Part shown: positions 35,278 through 47,284 of the stretch, one piece after another
Position numbering within the stretch: the stretch's first letter is position 1
How the letters are laid out: each line of letters opens with the position of its first letter
Origin: Coptis chinensis
Lineage: Eukaryota; Streptophyta; Magnoliopsida; Ranunculales; Ranunculaceae
Direction: 5' to 3'
DNA: 64,000 bases
NCBI GenBank assembly: GCA_015680905.1
Contig: CM027381.1
Location: 60,888,501 to 60,952,500 of the forward strand
Notes under the pieces: model-generated
Seen by the model: only the letters and a program-made list of their open reading frames with translations
What the model was told of the DNA's origin: nothing
Database searches by the model: none
Translations under genes and position numbers: made by a program

Positions 35278-36197
35278 GGAGATTTGGAATCGAAAATTTT
35301 GGTGATGGTTAAGGTATGGGAGAGTGAAAAAATAACTCTGTTGAAATTGGAAGGGTAGCCGTGTGGAGGTAAGGGCGGGGACGAGCTCAGAATGGCCTGA
35401 ATACGAGGGCGTGCACGCTCGATTTTTTTCTTTGGTTCAGGCGGTGTTCTTGAGTGGAGGCGAGGAAGAGAAAAGGAAAAAATGCATGGGGTTTTAAAAA
35501 TAAGGAGACACGGGACCTCATAGGGTTTTAAGTTTTAGGCCCAAGCCCAAAACAAATCTATAATTCCCATCATGTCCTATGCCTCGTATAACTTAAAACT
35601 AAAATTCCCGATTCGTTGGTCCGATTTTGGCGAATGAGCTATGAAAATGATCAGCAAAGAAAATGCAATCCAATGATCTATAAAAAAAACTCAATCTAAT
35701 CGTGAAGGAGATGGAAAATGCCTCAAAATGCGTGAATATCATAAGTTATGTGATCGAAAGAAATCTAAATTCATAGATAGTGTCAACTCGAATCAAAATA
35801 CGACTAAACGACAAAAAAACAAAAAGAATAGGAAGTTGAGCGATCAAGAATGGAAAGACCAAACACCCCAACCCCAAATAAATTTTTGAAAACAAGATTT
35901 AGAAAATTTGTTTTAAAATGTGGGTCTTTTAAAGTAAGATTCCCGAGACTTACTAGACTAATGTTTATAAGATTTTAAATTTTTTTACTTTTTATGAATA
36001 AGGTTTTATATAACAGAAATAATAAAGCAATAAGGACATAATTCACTCCATAGAGAAACACAACTCAAAAACAAGAAAACATGCAAGAGTGGACTTAGGA
36101 TCCGGTACTTACAGCCACACACTCCAAAGGGAGGGCCTAGTTATCTTAATGGTGCACTTACCAATATATATGGAAATGAAAGGAAGTACACAAAACA
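35278..36197 (-). other. Non-coding spacer between integrase and the 3' ORF of element B
   Basis: AT-rich DNA with patches that resemble 10380-10470 (the gggtcttttaaagt, gattcccgagacttact run), so this is element sequence and not host DNA. No gene seen. Confidence 0.6.
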
Positions 36198-37429
36198 TCA
36201 AAGGTCAGTCCTCATAGATAAGGTCCTGTAAAAGAGGATTCTCCACATCTGGGACCTTAACTCGTGAAAATATTTTAAACATTGGCCATTGACTTGAAAG
36301 GTACTGTTGTCCTTGGCATATACCAAGGTGATTGCCCCGTGAGGGGTGACTTCAGTAACCAGAAAAGGACCAGACCAACGGGTTTTTAATTTCCCTGGGA
36401 AAATATGCAAATGTGAGTTGTAAAGCAAAACTTTTTGACCAACTACAAACTCTTTACGCAAAATATATTTATCATGAACACGTTTCATGTTAGCTTTATA
36501 ATCCTTCACGAGATTATAAGAATCGCTATAGATTTCGTCAAGCCTATTTAATTGCAATTTGCGCTTGACACCCGCCTCATCAATATTGAAGTTCAGGCTT
36601 TTTATAGCCCACATAGCACGGTGCTCCAATTCAACGAGCAAGTGACAACGTTTTCCAAACACAAGTCTAAAGGGAGACATTCCTATAGGAGTTTTAAAAG
36701 CTGTCCGATCAGGATTGACTGTCGTTTCTAATATTCTTTTAATTTCCCTATTAGAGAATTCTACTTGGCCACTAGTTTGTGGATGATAAGGAGTTGTCAT
36801 CTTATGGGTAACTCCGTATTTCTTAACTAAAGAAGTAGAAACTCTATTGCAAAAATGTGTTCCGTCATCACTGATGATGGCTTTAGGGATGCCAAAAAGA
36901 GAAAATGTATTCCTTAACGAAAAACACAACTGTCATATGGTCATTGTTATGGCAAGCCATGACCACTATCCATTTGGAAACGTAGTCCACGGCAACAAGA
37001 ATATAAATAAAACTGTGGGAAATAGGAAAAGAACCTATGAAATCAATGCCCCATACATCAAAAAATTCCACTACCATAATGGGATATAAAGGCATCATAT
37101 TACATTTAGTGATATGCCCAAGCTGTTGGCAATGAACACACGTCCTGCAGTGTACTTGGGCATCTTTAAAAAAGGTAGGCCAATAAAAACCACATTGAAG
37201 AACTTTAGCTGCCGTTTTCATACCACTAAAGTGGCCACCACATGCTTTGTCATGGCATAAGGATAAAACCTCATTATATTCCCACTGGGGAATAAACCGA
37301 CGAATAATCTAATTTGCACAATACTTAAAAAGGTAGGGCTCATCCTAATAGTATAGCTTAACTCTATCCAAAAATTTCTTACATTCGCTTTTTGACCAAA
37401 CATCAGGAATAGTATCAAAAGCTTAAAAA
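36198..37429 (-). pseudogene. INT: Integrase of element B
   Basis: The zinc-binding part reads CHDKACGGHFSG and CRTCVHCQQLGH (HHCC type). The DDE core follows: LVAVDYVSKW with the first Asp, [11 protein letters not shown] with the second, and [19 protein letters not shown] with the Glu. The C-terminus carries [27 protein letters not shown] and THGAITL, the SH3-like tail with GKL(K)xRWxGPF that is common in gypsy integrases. A frameshift around 36890 splits the core. It would insert the cDNA into the chromosome but is broken. Confidence 0.88.
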
Positions 37430-38973
37430 TTCACAATGTCGGCATATCAAGGTGTAGAAAAAATAAAATAAAGGTGTTCATCAGGAAAATAATCAGGTAT
37501 GGACTCAGAGTAACTATAACTGTCATTGGTTAGTCTAGATAAGTGATCAGTAACTACATTTTTGACCTCTCGTTTATCTTTAATTTCTAAGCTAAACTCT
37601 TGTAGGAGAAGGATCCATCGGATCAATCTCTATTTAGCATCTTTCTTGGCCATAAGGTACCTAAGAGATGCATGGTCAATATACACCAAGGTCTTTGAAC
37701 CAACCAAATAAGGACGAAACTTATCTAAAGCATAAACCACAGCTAAAAATTACATTTCCGTAGTAATATTATTTCTTTAAGCATCATTTAAAGTCTTACT
37801 AGCATAATAAATAACGGTTGACTTATCATCTAGTTTCTTGACTAACACAGCACCAACAACATAATCACTAGCGTCACACATAAGTTCGAAAAGTTCAGAC
37901 CAATCAAGAGGTTGTATAATTGGTGCAGATGTTAAAGAAAATTTTAATATTTCAAAAGCCTATTTGCAGTCTTAATTAAAATCAAATACATCATCTTTTA
38001 AAAGCAGATTAGTTAAAGGCCTAGCTAATTTTGAAAAATATTTGATAAAATGCCTATAGAAATATGCATGGCCTAAAAAGGCTTAAATATCACAGATAGT
38101 CTGTGGTATAGGTAGAGACACTATTTTATCTAATTTGGCCTTATCTACTTCAATGCCGTCACTAGATACAATATGACTTAGCACTATTCCTCTTTTAAGC
38201 ATAAAATTATATTTTTCCCAATTTAAAACCAGATTCTTTTCCTCACACCGAGTCAACACCTTGGAGAGTTTCGACAGGCAGTCACTGAAAGAGTCTCCAT
38301 AGATGGAAAAATCATCCATGAAAACTTCCATGAAATGCTCCACCATGTCACTAAATATATGAAGTATACACCGCTGGAAGGTACCAGGAGCATTACAAAG
38401 GTCGAAAGGCATTCAATTATAGGTATATGTTCCGAAAGGACATGTGAAGGTAGTATTGTCTTGGTCGTCAAGATCGATAATGATCTGAAAATTGCCAGAG
38501 TAGCCATCTAAAAAATAGTAATAAGCAAGATCAGCTAGATGTTCGAGCATCTGATCTATAAAAGGTAAAAGAAAGTGATCCTTTCGTGTCATGGTGTTTA
38601 AATGTCAGCAGTCAATACATATCCTCCATTTCATAGGAAATCGTGTGGAAACATATTCATCAACAACATTACGCACAACGGTAACCCCCGATTTCTTAGG
38701 AACTACGTGAATGGGGCTTACCCATTCGCTATCTGAGATGGAATATATGATACCCGCATCGAGCAACCATAAGACTTCTTCCCTTACCACCTTTTTCATG
38801 GAAGGGTTCAAGCGACCCTGAGGTTCGCGTGAAGTCTTCGCGTTACACTCTAAATGTATACGATGTGTGCATACACTAGGGTCAATCCACTTAATGTCAT
38901 CTAGAGACCAACCAATCGTTGAACGATGTTCCCTGATCACATTAATCAAACATGCCTCTTCATCAGCAGACAA
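37430..38973 (-). pseudogene. RT-RH: Reverse transcriptase and RNase H of element B
   Basis: The RT part (38083-38973) contains MKWRICIDC, NAPGTFQRCILHIFSDMVEH and EVFMDDFSIYGDSF with the catalytic DD. The block around 38410-38600 (palm, including the first Asp) is readable only with frame changes. RNase H (37430-38080) reads WSELFELMCDASDYVVGAVL, KSTVIYYASKTLNDA, TEM-FLAVVYALDKFRPYL, and DHASLRYLMAKKDAK, with stops in place of several residues. Order and spacing are normal for Athila-type pol. At least five in-frame stops show decay. Confidence 0.85.
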
Positions 38974-40310
38974 TTAAGAAGATAAGATCACCGGACGACG
39001 ACCATCCGGATCAAGTTTGATATATTTCAACTCAGCAAGAAGAGGTTTAAGCACAGGGGTGGGAGGAATGGGTAGGAAGACTATCGGAGGGTGTTCGTCT
39101 TGAGTAGTAAAGACCTGTTTAGGTAAAATGTCTTGAACCTCGGAAGATGGAGCTACAGAAGGATCTAAGATAAGAATAGACTCGGAAAGGGTGTTGACTT
39201 CCTTTACGTAAGAGTCATCATCAAAGTCGAAACTTCCGAAGGAAAGGAATTTATACATTTGATTCTCTGGAAACATGTTGTTGAAATAATCTTAAGCTAA
39301 ACTCTCGATCATGCTAACTTCTCCAATCGATAGTTGTATCGGGTAACTATTGCATCATTTTCAAAACATTCACCTCAGCAGAAAGATGTCCAAAGGACAT
39401 GGACATCGAACCATTGTGGCAGTTTATGAGCGCATTAGTAGTTGCCAAGAAGGGACGCCCTAAAATGATAGGAACAAAGTCGTTTGCAACTTCTGTGTCG
39501 AGGATAAAGAAATCAGCTGGGTAGTGAAAATCTTAAACTTTAACAAGCACGTTTTCAACGACACATTTAGGATACTTAATAGAATGATCAGCTAATTACA
39601 ATGTCATTTTAGTTGGTTGCATCTCTTTTAGACCTATTTATTTATATAGATAATAAGGGAGTAAGTTAACACACGCCCCCCAGGTCTAATAGAGCAGTTG
39701 TCATGTGGGTATCCCCTAAGGTGTATTGTACAGTAGGACGACCAGGGTCCTTGTACTTAACGATTTCATTATGTTCAGATAAAGTGGGAAACTGTTTAGT
39801 TAAAAATGTGTTTTTTGGAATGTTTGTTTTCCACCTAGTAGTGCACAACTCTTTTAGAAACTTAGGATGTTGTGGTAATTTTTTAATAGCTTCAAGAAAA
39901 GATAGGTTTATCGTTAGATTTTTAAAAACTTTCCTAATCTCATCAAAATTTGTATCCTTATTTAACATGGCTAGTCTCTGGGGAAATGTTGGTTAATCCA
40001 TATATTTAGCATACGGGTCAATAGGAGTTTTAACCTTGGTTGCTTTTTTCTTGGGTTGTGATTTAACTGGTACCTCTACAGGAGTAGGATCTTTAGTTTC
40101 TATATCGATATCTAGTAAATTTTCATTTTTGATGACCACTGGTGATGTATCAATGGGCATAGTTACGGTGTTATCAACCACTCTGCCAAAACGGAGAGTG
40201 GTGATGGCATTTAACTCACTTATGTTTAAATTTGCATTACTAGTATTACTGGTTACTTCAAAGGCTGTGTTTGCCATTTTAGGATTAGGTATAGCTTGAC
40301 CTGGAAACAC
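38974..40310 (-). pseudogene. PR: Aspartic protease region of element B
   Basis: The region holds the gag-protease linker (PNPKMANTAFEVTSN, Lys/Pro-rich KSQPKKKATK, FKNLTINLSFLEAIKK, CTTRW), then the protease core with TALLDLGG where Athila-type enzymes have ALLDLGAS. Downstream the sequence is readable only with shifts and stops. The linker to RT (38974-39276) is acidic with VFTTQDEHPPIVFLPIPPTP. The protein would have cut the polyprotein. Confidence 0.75.
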
Positions 40311-40699
40311 ACCTTTTTGTTGGGCTTTCTCTTGGGTTAACTGTTGTATGGATTGTTGAATCTATTTTAAAATCTATTTTTGAGCTTGTATGTAGGCATC
40401 AAAAGGATCCGGTTGTGAAGGTGCAGTGGCCACAGGTGGTGTGACAGGAAATATCTCACCTTGATTATTAACGAGTGGATTATGATAGTTGTTATTAACT
40501 GGGATGATACCTCTATTATTATTATTATAATTACTTGGTCCTTGTCTTTGTCTTGGTGGAGCCTGGTTGTAATTGTTTGTTGGCCTAACATTTTAATTAT
40601 TAAACCTTGGAGGTGTAACTGGTTGATTATTTTGCCAGCCGAAGTTTTGGTTTTGTCTCCAAGGTGAGTTAGGTTGGCTATTTATGGAGCAAACATTAT

Positions 40700-41687
40700 C
40701 TAGCTGTGCGGGTGGTTATTCATAGATGAAAGGACAATAGGAGTCGAGATGCTCAGGACTCAAACAGAAATTACATGGAATAGAGTTGACGTTCATGATA
40801 GGAGTAGGCTTATGTTGAACAGAAATGGCTTCTACCCTTTTTTGTGAGAGATTCGATTAGAGTTCTAAGCTCGGAATCAGTTTTAACCTTAAACATATTG
40901 ATAGCCTTGGCTGTGGAAGAAGAATTAGCTGAGCAGGGGATGTCGTTATCCCCCCCCCAGTTATTATTACGCTTAGATTGATCTTCTAGAAACCTATAAG
41001 CCTCTGAGGCTCCTTTACTAAGGAAACTACCCCTATTCATTATATCAAGAACCTCCTTATGATGATGTGAAAGCCCCTTGAAGAAGGCACAAACAAGTGT
41101 GTCTTTCACAAGGTTATGATGTGGACACTATAAGAAGATCAGTATACCGGTTCCAGGCCTTTGAATAGGATTCATGAGGGTTATGGTGGAAAAAGTGAAT
41201 CTTTTGAATCATTTCATCTATCTTCAGCGGTGGATAAAACTATTCCATAAACAATTGAACGAGTTTGGCCCATGAGTCCACAGAATTAGGCGTTTGGGCA
41301 GTTAACCAAGACGCCGCCTTATCGGATAGGGTGAAATGAAACACCCTCAGTTTAATTTGTTCAGAACCTATGCTAAGATGATGGAATGTAGTGAGAACTT
41401 GTTCTATCCTATGTATATGCTGATAAGGCTTTTCGTGGTCTAAACCATGAAAAACGGGTAACAAATTAAAAATATTCTGGGGAATTAGAAAATCACCCAC
41501 TGGGTCTGCAATAACTATGCAAGACTTAGGGCACATCGTTTAGGGCTTTGTAAAAATGAGAGAAAGGAGTCTTTACTTCTTCAACCATTGATGTAGGTAT
41601 AGTGTGTGATATTCTAGATAGGCGTGTGTGTTGACATTTACGATAGATAATGTTAGATGGTTTTCTCTTACCAGACCTTAATCTCAT
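40700..41687 (-). pseudogene. gag: Gag of element B
   Basis: The ATG at 41687 opens MRLRSGKRKPSNIIYRK. The gag domain (41240-41536) contains FLIPQNIFNLLPVFHGLDHE, HIHRIEQVLTTFHHL and LSDKAASWLTAQ. A stop is followed by FYPPLKIDEMIQKIHFF and KGLSHHHKEVLDIMN. Near 40775 a complete CCHC zinc knuckle is visible (CNFCLSPEHLDSYC). A Gln/Asn-rich tail with repeated NNY and NNN follows. Stops and shifts disrupt it. Confidence 0.82.
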
Positions 41688-42290
41688 GCAAGGCAAAGTC
41701 CAATGTGAAAGAAACACTAACAGCAGTAAAACAACCTTAATATACTAGAATTAAAGCTCCTCTGATAGAAGAGATGAGGAGTGAAAGAAGGTGTACCTGA
41801 ATGCGTCCTTGCTACACGTATGAATAGCGTCTTTTATATGCAATCTCAATGTACATAAGAGGTTTGGAACACTGAATAAAAACTAACTTGAATGAAAAGA
41901 GAGTTTGTAACTAGCCTGTGAATCAGGCTTTCTTCAGTAGGGGCGCTGGCGTGCTCAAATATAAGGCCACAAGGGCACGTGCGCACTTTGTGATATTTTT
42001 AGCACCAGTCTTTCTTGTGGTTCCTTAATGGGCTGGGCCTTTAAATTTGAAATAAAACAGGAAATAAAATTATTGGAAGACAGGCACAGGCGCTCTCAAA
42101 AACAACATAGATAGGGCGCGGGCGCACTCCTGAGTACAATTGTGAAAATTTCCAGTAGACTTCCAGGTTCAATTTTCTATTTTTCTGAAAAAAGTAAACA
42201 TAGTTAAAACACAAACAATCGGGTGGGTGGGTGAAGTGGGATATTGGTATAATTGAAAACACGAAGGGAAACTATTCTAAACACAATTAA
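41688..42290 (-). other. 5' leader of element B
   Basis: Non-coding leader between primer binding site and gag ATG. It contains GC-rich patches unlike the rest of the element (gcgccctatc, gcgcccgcgcc near 42110 and 41950). No ORF of interest. Confidence 0.7.
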
Positions 42291-42306
42291 GATGGCAGCA
42301 ACGCCA
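42291..42306 (-). promoter_or_regulatory. Primer binding site of element B
   Basis: On the minus strand tggcgttgctgccatc follows the LTR by about two bases. It is a decayed version of the tggcgccgctgccg site in the nested element. Confidence 0.75.
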
Positions 42307-42307
42307 T

Positions 42308-43643
42308 TCAATAATACTAAAATAACTACTAGATTTCTCTAACTTATTCTCACGTTATCAATTATTTATTTCCTACTCTCATGTATATATTCATGCAATA
42401 TATAGAGTACGGAATCATTCCACTCTTAACTCTCTAGACTTAAATGAATTCAACTAATCAAACACAAGGAAACAATGGTGAGAGCATTATTTATGGATGT
42501 GAATTTATACTACAAAACTAAATATATGAATTTAACTTATAATAATTTAACTAAGTAATTAAATATGACTTGAATAAAATATGGAGAAGAATAGAGAGAT
42601 TTTAAATCCACTTTGATTAATCCCTCACATGCTAGTATATACTTTTATTGCAACCCTAATCTTTATGTTTTCACACAAGGTTCAACATAAAGGTTAGGTC
42701 TTTTTATCCCTAATTATTCATTGCATCTCTAACCAACTAATAATTAGTATGAGAGGAAGTTTAAACTCATTCTCATGGTAAATAAACTACCCTCTAGAAT
42801 TGAAACTCTTAAATATAATGATTCTATACTAACACATCAAGTCTTGATCAAAGCTTCAATCAAACCCCTCTAATGGAGGTTTAGCTATTAATTATGAGAC
42901 TATCAAAGAAAAAATAATAGAAAAAAGAAGACATAATGAAGAACTACTTTATTAAAGATAACTTGAATTGAATTAATGGTGGCTAGGCTAAATAAACATA
43001 AACTAGGTTTACTAAAAAGAAAAACTAAGAGACAAGAGATTAATTAACTAATGGGAGAGAGATTTAGAGTTTTTCCTTAGTCCTCTTTATATAGGAGAGG
43101 GTTAGGTTTACAATTTCGTGCATGAGCTTTGAAGCTATGTTTTGGGCCACTAAATCAAGTCCAAAACCTAATTACTTAAGTCCAAAAAGGGTTTCTCTAT
43201 TGGAAATTATTGAAATAGCCTTTTCGTCTACTTTTACTCTTTTGATTGGATCAAGGCCTAGACCATTAGAAAGCTCTTTCCAAGCCAGTTGTTTTGACAT
43301 ATAATAGGCCCAATTTCGAGGTCGGCGTCTAAAGATATGGCCTGCAGAAGTTATGTTAACTTTTATGCTCTATTTCTACCCACTTTAACTTTGACTTTTC
43401 AGCTTTGACTAGGCTTTAAAATGGTTTTTTCTCCTTGAAACTTGGGCTTTAACCATAGAACTTCTTAGCAACCAACTTTTGCTCCTTTCTCTTGCAAAAG
43501 TGATATATTTCTTCACATAATTGATTCCAAGACCTGAAATACACAAAAATACGTATACAGTATTAACTCTTATTTATTATAAACATAATTTGTATATATG
43601 TAATGTTATTAAGTGTTTAAAACTAAAGTTTTGGGCTCTTATC
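42308..43643 (-). mobile_element. 5' LTR of element B
   Basis: In element orientation it starts (t)GATAAGAGCCC and ends close to the primer site, about 1.34 kb. Its first 1.1 kb matches the LTR at 14327-24651; its last 250 bases match the duplicated LTR end at 7165-8126 instead. The terminal base at the right edge is changed (ttatcg in place of ttatca). Confidence 0.85.
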
Positions 43644-43659
43644 GGAAACCTGCATGGCA

Positions 43660-44640
43660 TTAAAAGGCTCTAATGTCATGAATAGTTCGTGGTATAAGTA
43701 AAGACGCTTTTTTATCTAATTTGGCCTTATCTACTTTTATGCCATCACTAGATACAATATGACCTAGAACTATTCTACTTTTAACCATAAAATGACATTT
43801 TTCCCAATTTAAAACCATATTATTTTCCTCACACTGTGTCAACACCTTAGAAAGGTTAGACAGGTAGTCACTGAAAGAGTTTCCATAAATAAAAAAATCA
43901 TCCATGAAAACTTCCATAAAATGCTCTACCATGTCACTAAAGATATGAAGCATACATCGCTGGAAGGTACCAGGAGCATTACAAAGGCCGAAAGGCATTC
44001 GTTTATAGGCATATGTTCCAAACGGACATGTGAAGGTAGTCTTGTCTTGGTTGTGAGGATCGATAATGATCTGAAAATAGCCAGAGTAGCAATCTAAAAA
44101 GCAATAATAAGCATGACCAGCAAGATGTTCAAGCATCTGATCTTTAAAAAGTAAAGGAAAGTGATCTTTTCGTGTCATGGCATTTAAGCGTTTGTAGTCA
44201 ATACAAATCTTCCACTTCATAGGAACTCATGTGGAAACATATTCACCATCAGCATTATGCACAATGGTAACACCTAATTTTTTAGAAACTATGTGAATAA
44301 AGCTTACCCATTCATTATCAGAGATGGGATATATGATACCCGCATCGAGTAACCGTAAGACTACTTCCCTGACCATCTCTTTCACTGCAGGGTTCAAGCA
44401 ATGCTGAGGTTCGTGTGAAGTCTTCACATTATCCTCCAAATGTATGCGATGTGTGCATACGCTAGGGTCAATCCTTTTAATGTCGTCTAGGGACCAACCG
44501 ATCGCTGAACGATATTCCCTAATCACCCTAATCAAATGTGCCTCTTCATCAGCAGACAACTGAAAAGATATGATCATCGGATGACTATCATCTAGATCAA
44601 GATGGATATATTTCAACTCAGCAAGAAGAGGTTTAAGCAC
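43660..44640 (-). pseudogene. RT: Reverse transcriptase of element C
   Basis: The RT palm is well preserved: MKWKICIDYKRLNAMTRKDH, CFLDCYSGYFQIIIDPH (first Asp), FGTYAYKRMPFGLCNAPGTF, VFMDDFFIYGNSF (DD) and KCHFMVKSRIVLGHIVSSDG. Upstream, in another frame, LSADEEAHLIRVIREYRSAI and HRIHLEDNVKTSHEPQ match the pre-RT linker of element B. It is cut at its C-terminal side by the 5' LTR of element B. It is about 85% similar to the RT of B by eye. A frameshift near 44225 separates the two ORFs. Confidence 0.88.
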
Positions 44641-46213
44641 AAGGGTGGGAGGAATGGGTAGAAAGGCTTTCGGAGGGTCTTCGTCTTAAGTAGTAAAGAC
44701 TTATTTAGGTAAGAGGTCTTCAAACTAGGAAAATGGAGCTATAGAAGGATCTAAGATAGAAGTAGACTCGAAAAGGGCGTTTGACTTCCCCTATGTAGGA
44801 GTCATCGTTGAAGTCAAAACTTTCGAAGGAAAAAAATTGGTGCATCCGATTCTCTGGAAACATGTTGTTGAAATACTCTTGAGCTAAGCTCTCGATTATG
44901 CTAACTTCTCAATCGATAGTCATATCGGGTAACTGTTTCATCATTTTGAAAACATTCACCTCAACAGAAAGGTGTCCAAAGGACATGGACATTAAACCAT
45001 CGCGGAAGTTTATGAGTGCGTTGGCGGTTGCCAAGAAGGGATGCCCTAAGATGATAGGAACAGAGTCGTTAGTGACTTTTGTGTCGAGGATAACAAAGTC
45101 GGCTGGGTAGTAAAAATCTTGAACTTTAACAAACACATTTTCAACAACACCCTTAGGATACTTAATAGAACGGTCTGCTAATTGCAAAGTTATTTTAGTT
45201 GGTTGCATCTCTTGTAGACCTATTTGTTTATATAGATAATAAGGGAGTAAGTTAAGACTTGCCCCCAGGTCTAATAGAGCAATAGTCGTGTGGGTATTCC
45301 CTAAGGTGCATTGTACAGTAGGACGACTAGGGTCCTTGTACTTAATGATTCCATTATATTCAGATAAAGTGGGAAACTGTTCAATTAAAAAGGTGTCTTG
45401 TGGAATGTTTGGTTTCCGCCTAGTAGTGCACAACTATTTTAGAAATTTACCATGTTGTGATAATTTTTTAATAGCTTCAAGAAAAGGTAGGTTTATTGTT
45501 AGATTTTTAAAAACTTCCCTAATCTCATCAAAATTTGTATTCTTTTTTAACATGGCTAGTCTCTGGGGAAATGATGGTTTCTCTCTATATTTAGCATATG
45601 GGTCAATGGGATTTTTAACCTTGGCCATTTTTTTCTTGGGTTGTGGTTTAGCTGGTTCCTCTACAGGAGTAGGATCTTCAGTTTCTATTTCGGTATCTAG
45701 TAAATTTTCATTTTCAATGACCACTGGTAGTGTATCAACGGGCATAGTTATGGCGTTATTAACCACTCTGCCAGAATGGAGAGTGGTGATGGCATTCAAT
45801 TCACCTACATTTAAATTTTCATTACTTGTATTTCCGGTTACTTCAAAGGCTGTGTTTGGCATTTTAGGATTAGGTATAGCTTGACCTGGAAACACACCTT
45901 TTGGTTGGGCTTTAATTATCTTGGGTTAACTATTGTATGGATTATAGAATCTGTTGTTGAGCTTACATGTAGGCATCGAAATGATCCGGTTGTGAAGGTG
46001 TTGTAGACACAGGTGGTGTAACAGAAACTATCTCACGTTGATTATTAACGGGTGGGTTGTGATAGTTGTTATTAACCGGGATGATACCTCTTTTATTATT
46101 ATTATAATTTTTATAATTACCTAGTCCTTGTACTTTTCTTGGTGTAGCTGGGTTGTAGTTGTTTACTGGCCTAACATTTTGATTATTAAACCCCGGAGGT
46201 GTAACTGGTTGAT
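44641..46213 (-). pseudogene. gag-PR: Gag C-terminal part and protease of element C
   Basis: The linker reads PNPKMPNTAFEVTGN, DPTPVEEPAKPQPKKK, FKNLTINLPFLEAIKK. The protease (44909-45433) is nearly complete: TIALLDLGASLNLLPYYLY with the catalytic Asp, LADRSIKYPKGVVENVFVKV, YPADFVILDTKV and VPIILGHPFLATANALIN. It ends MSMSFGHLSVEVNVF. This is the best-preserved protease of the three Athila-like copies. The N-terminal gag is missing: sequence is lost at 46213, where the poly(A) end of a LINE begins. Confidence 0.85.
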
Positions 46214-47284
46214 TATTTTTTTTTGAATAAAGTTTAGGGTTAGGTAGACCCCTACCTGCATTAAACTCTCTAAAACACCTTACACTTGTCCTCCTCCACC
46301 AGACACATGAGTTGCAAACTCATGGGAGGTATAAAGTACTGCACACCATTATAATTTTCTAGAGCTGCCAGGTGGTCAGCTACTCTGTTGGTCTCTCGAT
46401 AAACATGAATAAACTCAACACAGGTAAGCTTAGTACAAAACAATTCAATAGCACCTACCAAATTCTGACAGAACCAAGGTGTTTTCTCTTTATTCTTTAG
46501 AATGTTGATCGCGTTTTGTGAATCTGATGCAACTATTACCTTCATAAAACGGCAGAACACACAGCCCTGTAACCCATGCATGATAGCTTTTAACTCCTAA
46601 TAAATCACTAACTTTCTTCCTCCTCCCCCTGCATAAGCAAACAAAACCTCACCATTGGAGTCTCTTGTTGCTCCTCCTGCTACACTTCTATGATCTGACA
46701 TTGCACCATCTATGTTTAGTTTTACAACGCCTACCATTGGTTTACTCCAAACACATGTGGTTGATAATCTTACCTTGTACTCCACAATCAGTCCAATTCT
46801 TTCTAATAGTGCCCTTTCCCGAATATCCACTTGTACTTTTGTTAGCTGACCTTGGAGGAAGTTATTTGTTTCTGTGATAAGATTATTCCTCACCACTTCC
46901 CACAGCTGTGTGCTATTTCTAAACCTTCTGAAGTTCCTTTCCTGTTAGATGTAACTAACTGTAGGGTATAAGAAAACTTTGATAACCTCTGCTTCCAAGG
47001 ACTTCTTGTTGCAAAGCTATATAAGTTCCAACCATATACCATTCCCATTCGATGAGTTCAAGTGAATTCCCAATTCCTATTTAATAGCTCTCCAAATGGA
47101 TTTACTATAATGGAACTCAAATAACAAATGCAAAGAGTTTTCTCTTGACTGATTACAAAGGCAGCATGAGGATTGTTATAGCACCTTCTTTTTAACCAAT
47201 GTGTCTTGAGTAGGTAGGTTGTTGGAAAGAAGTTACCATGTGCTTCATATTGTTGCTTGGTAATGATGTAACGTCGTGATCTCA
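46214..47284 (-). mobile_element. 5'-truncated L1-type LINE
   Basis: On the minus strand the 3' end is a nine-base A run preceded by an AT-rich UTR (ctaaactttattc); it lies directly against gag sequence of element C. The coding part is the C-terminus of ORF2. The other edge, near 47284, meets a splice-acceptor of Tat antisense DNA. No target duplication was found. 5' truncation is usual for LINE insertions. Confidence 0.75.
46270..47180 (-). pseudogene. LINE ORF2 C-terminus: zinc-finger and RNase H domains
   Basis: The zf-RVT part reads CCLCNQSRENSLHLLFEFHY and SKSIWRAIK, then a stop. The RNase H (RVT_3) domain is split in two ORFs: VKLNIDGAMSDHRSVAGG (Asp), ELKAIMHGLQG (Glu, after a stop), IVASDSQNAINILKN (Asp) and IHVYRETNRVADHLAALE (last Asp). 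All four acidic positions are present. In plant L1 elements this domain follows the reverse transcriptase, which is absent here. Confidence 0.82.

Larger units (their letters stand above)
14327..43643 (-). mobile_element. Element B: Athila-like Ty3/gypsy retrotransposon with nested insertions
   Basis: Reading the minus strand: 5' LTR (about 43643-42308), primer binding site, leader, gag, protease, RT, RNase H, integrase, an extra ORF of the plant transposon-protein type, a further 3' ORF, purine boxes, and a 3' LTR (24651-14327). The lineage call rests on RT strings such as FGLCNAPGTFQRC and EVFMDDF, the DLG protease motif, the extra 3' ORFs and the tggcg primer site. Nested inside are the CACTA element, one solo LTR and a plus-strand element. 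The pentamer aaacc lies left of the 3' LTR and two bases beyond the right edge of the 5' LTR, which may be a blurred target duplication. Many stops make it inactive. Confidence 0.75.

Noticed and set aside
45288-45884. 198-codon plus-strand ORF
   Set aside because: It is the mirror of the gag/protease frame of element C; the same mirror ORF appears opposite elements A and B and has no protein-like motifs.
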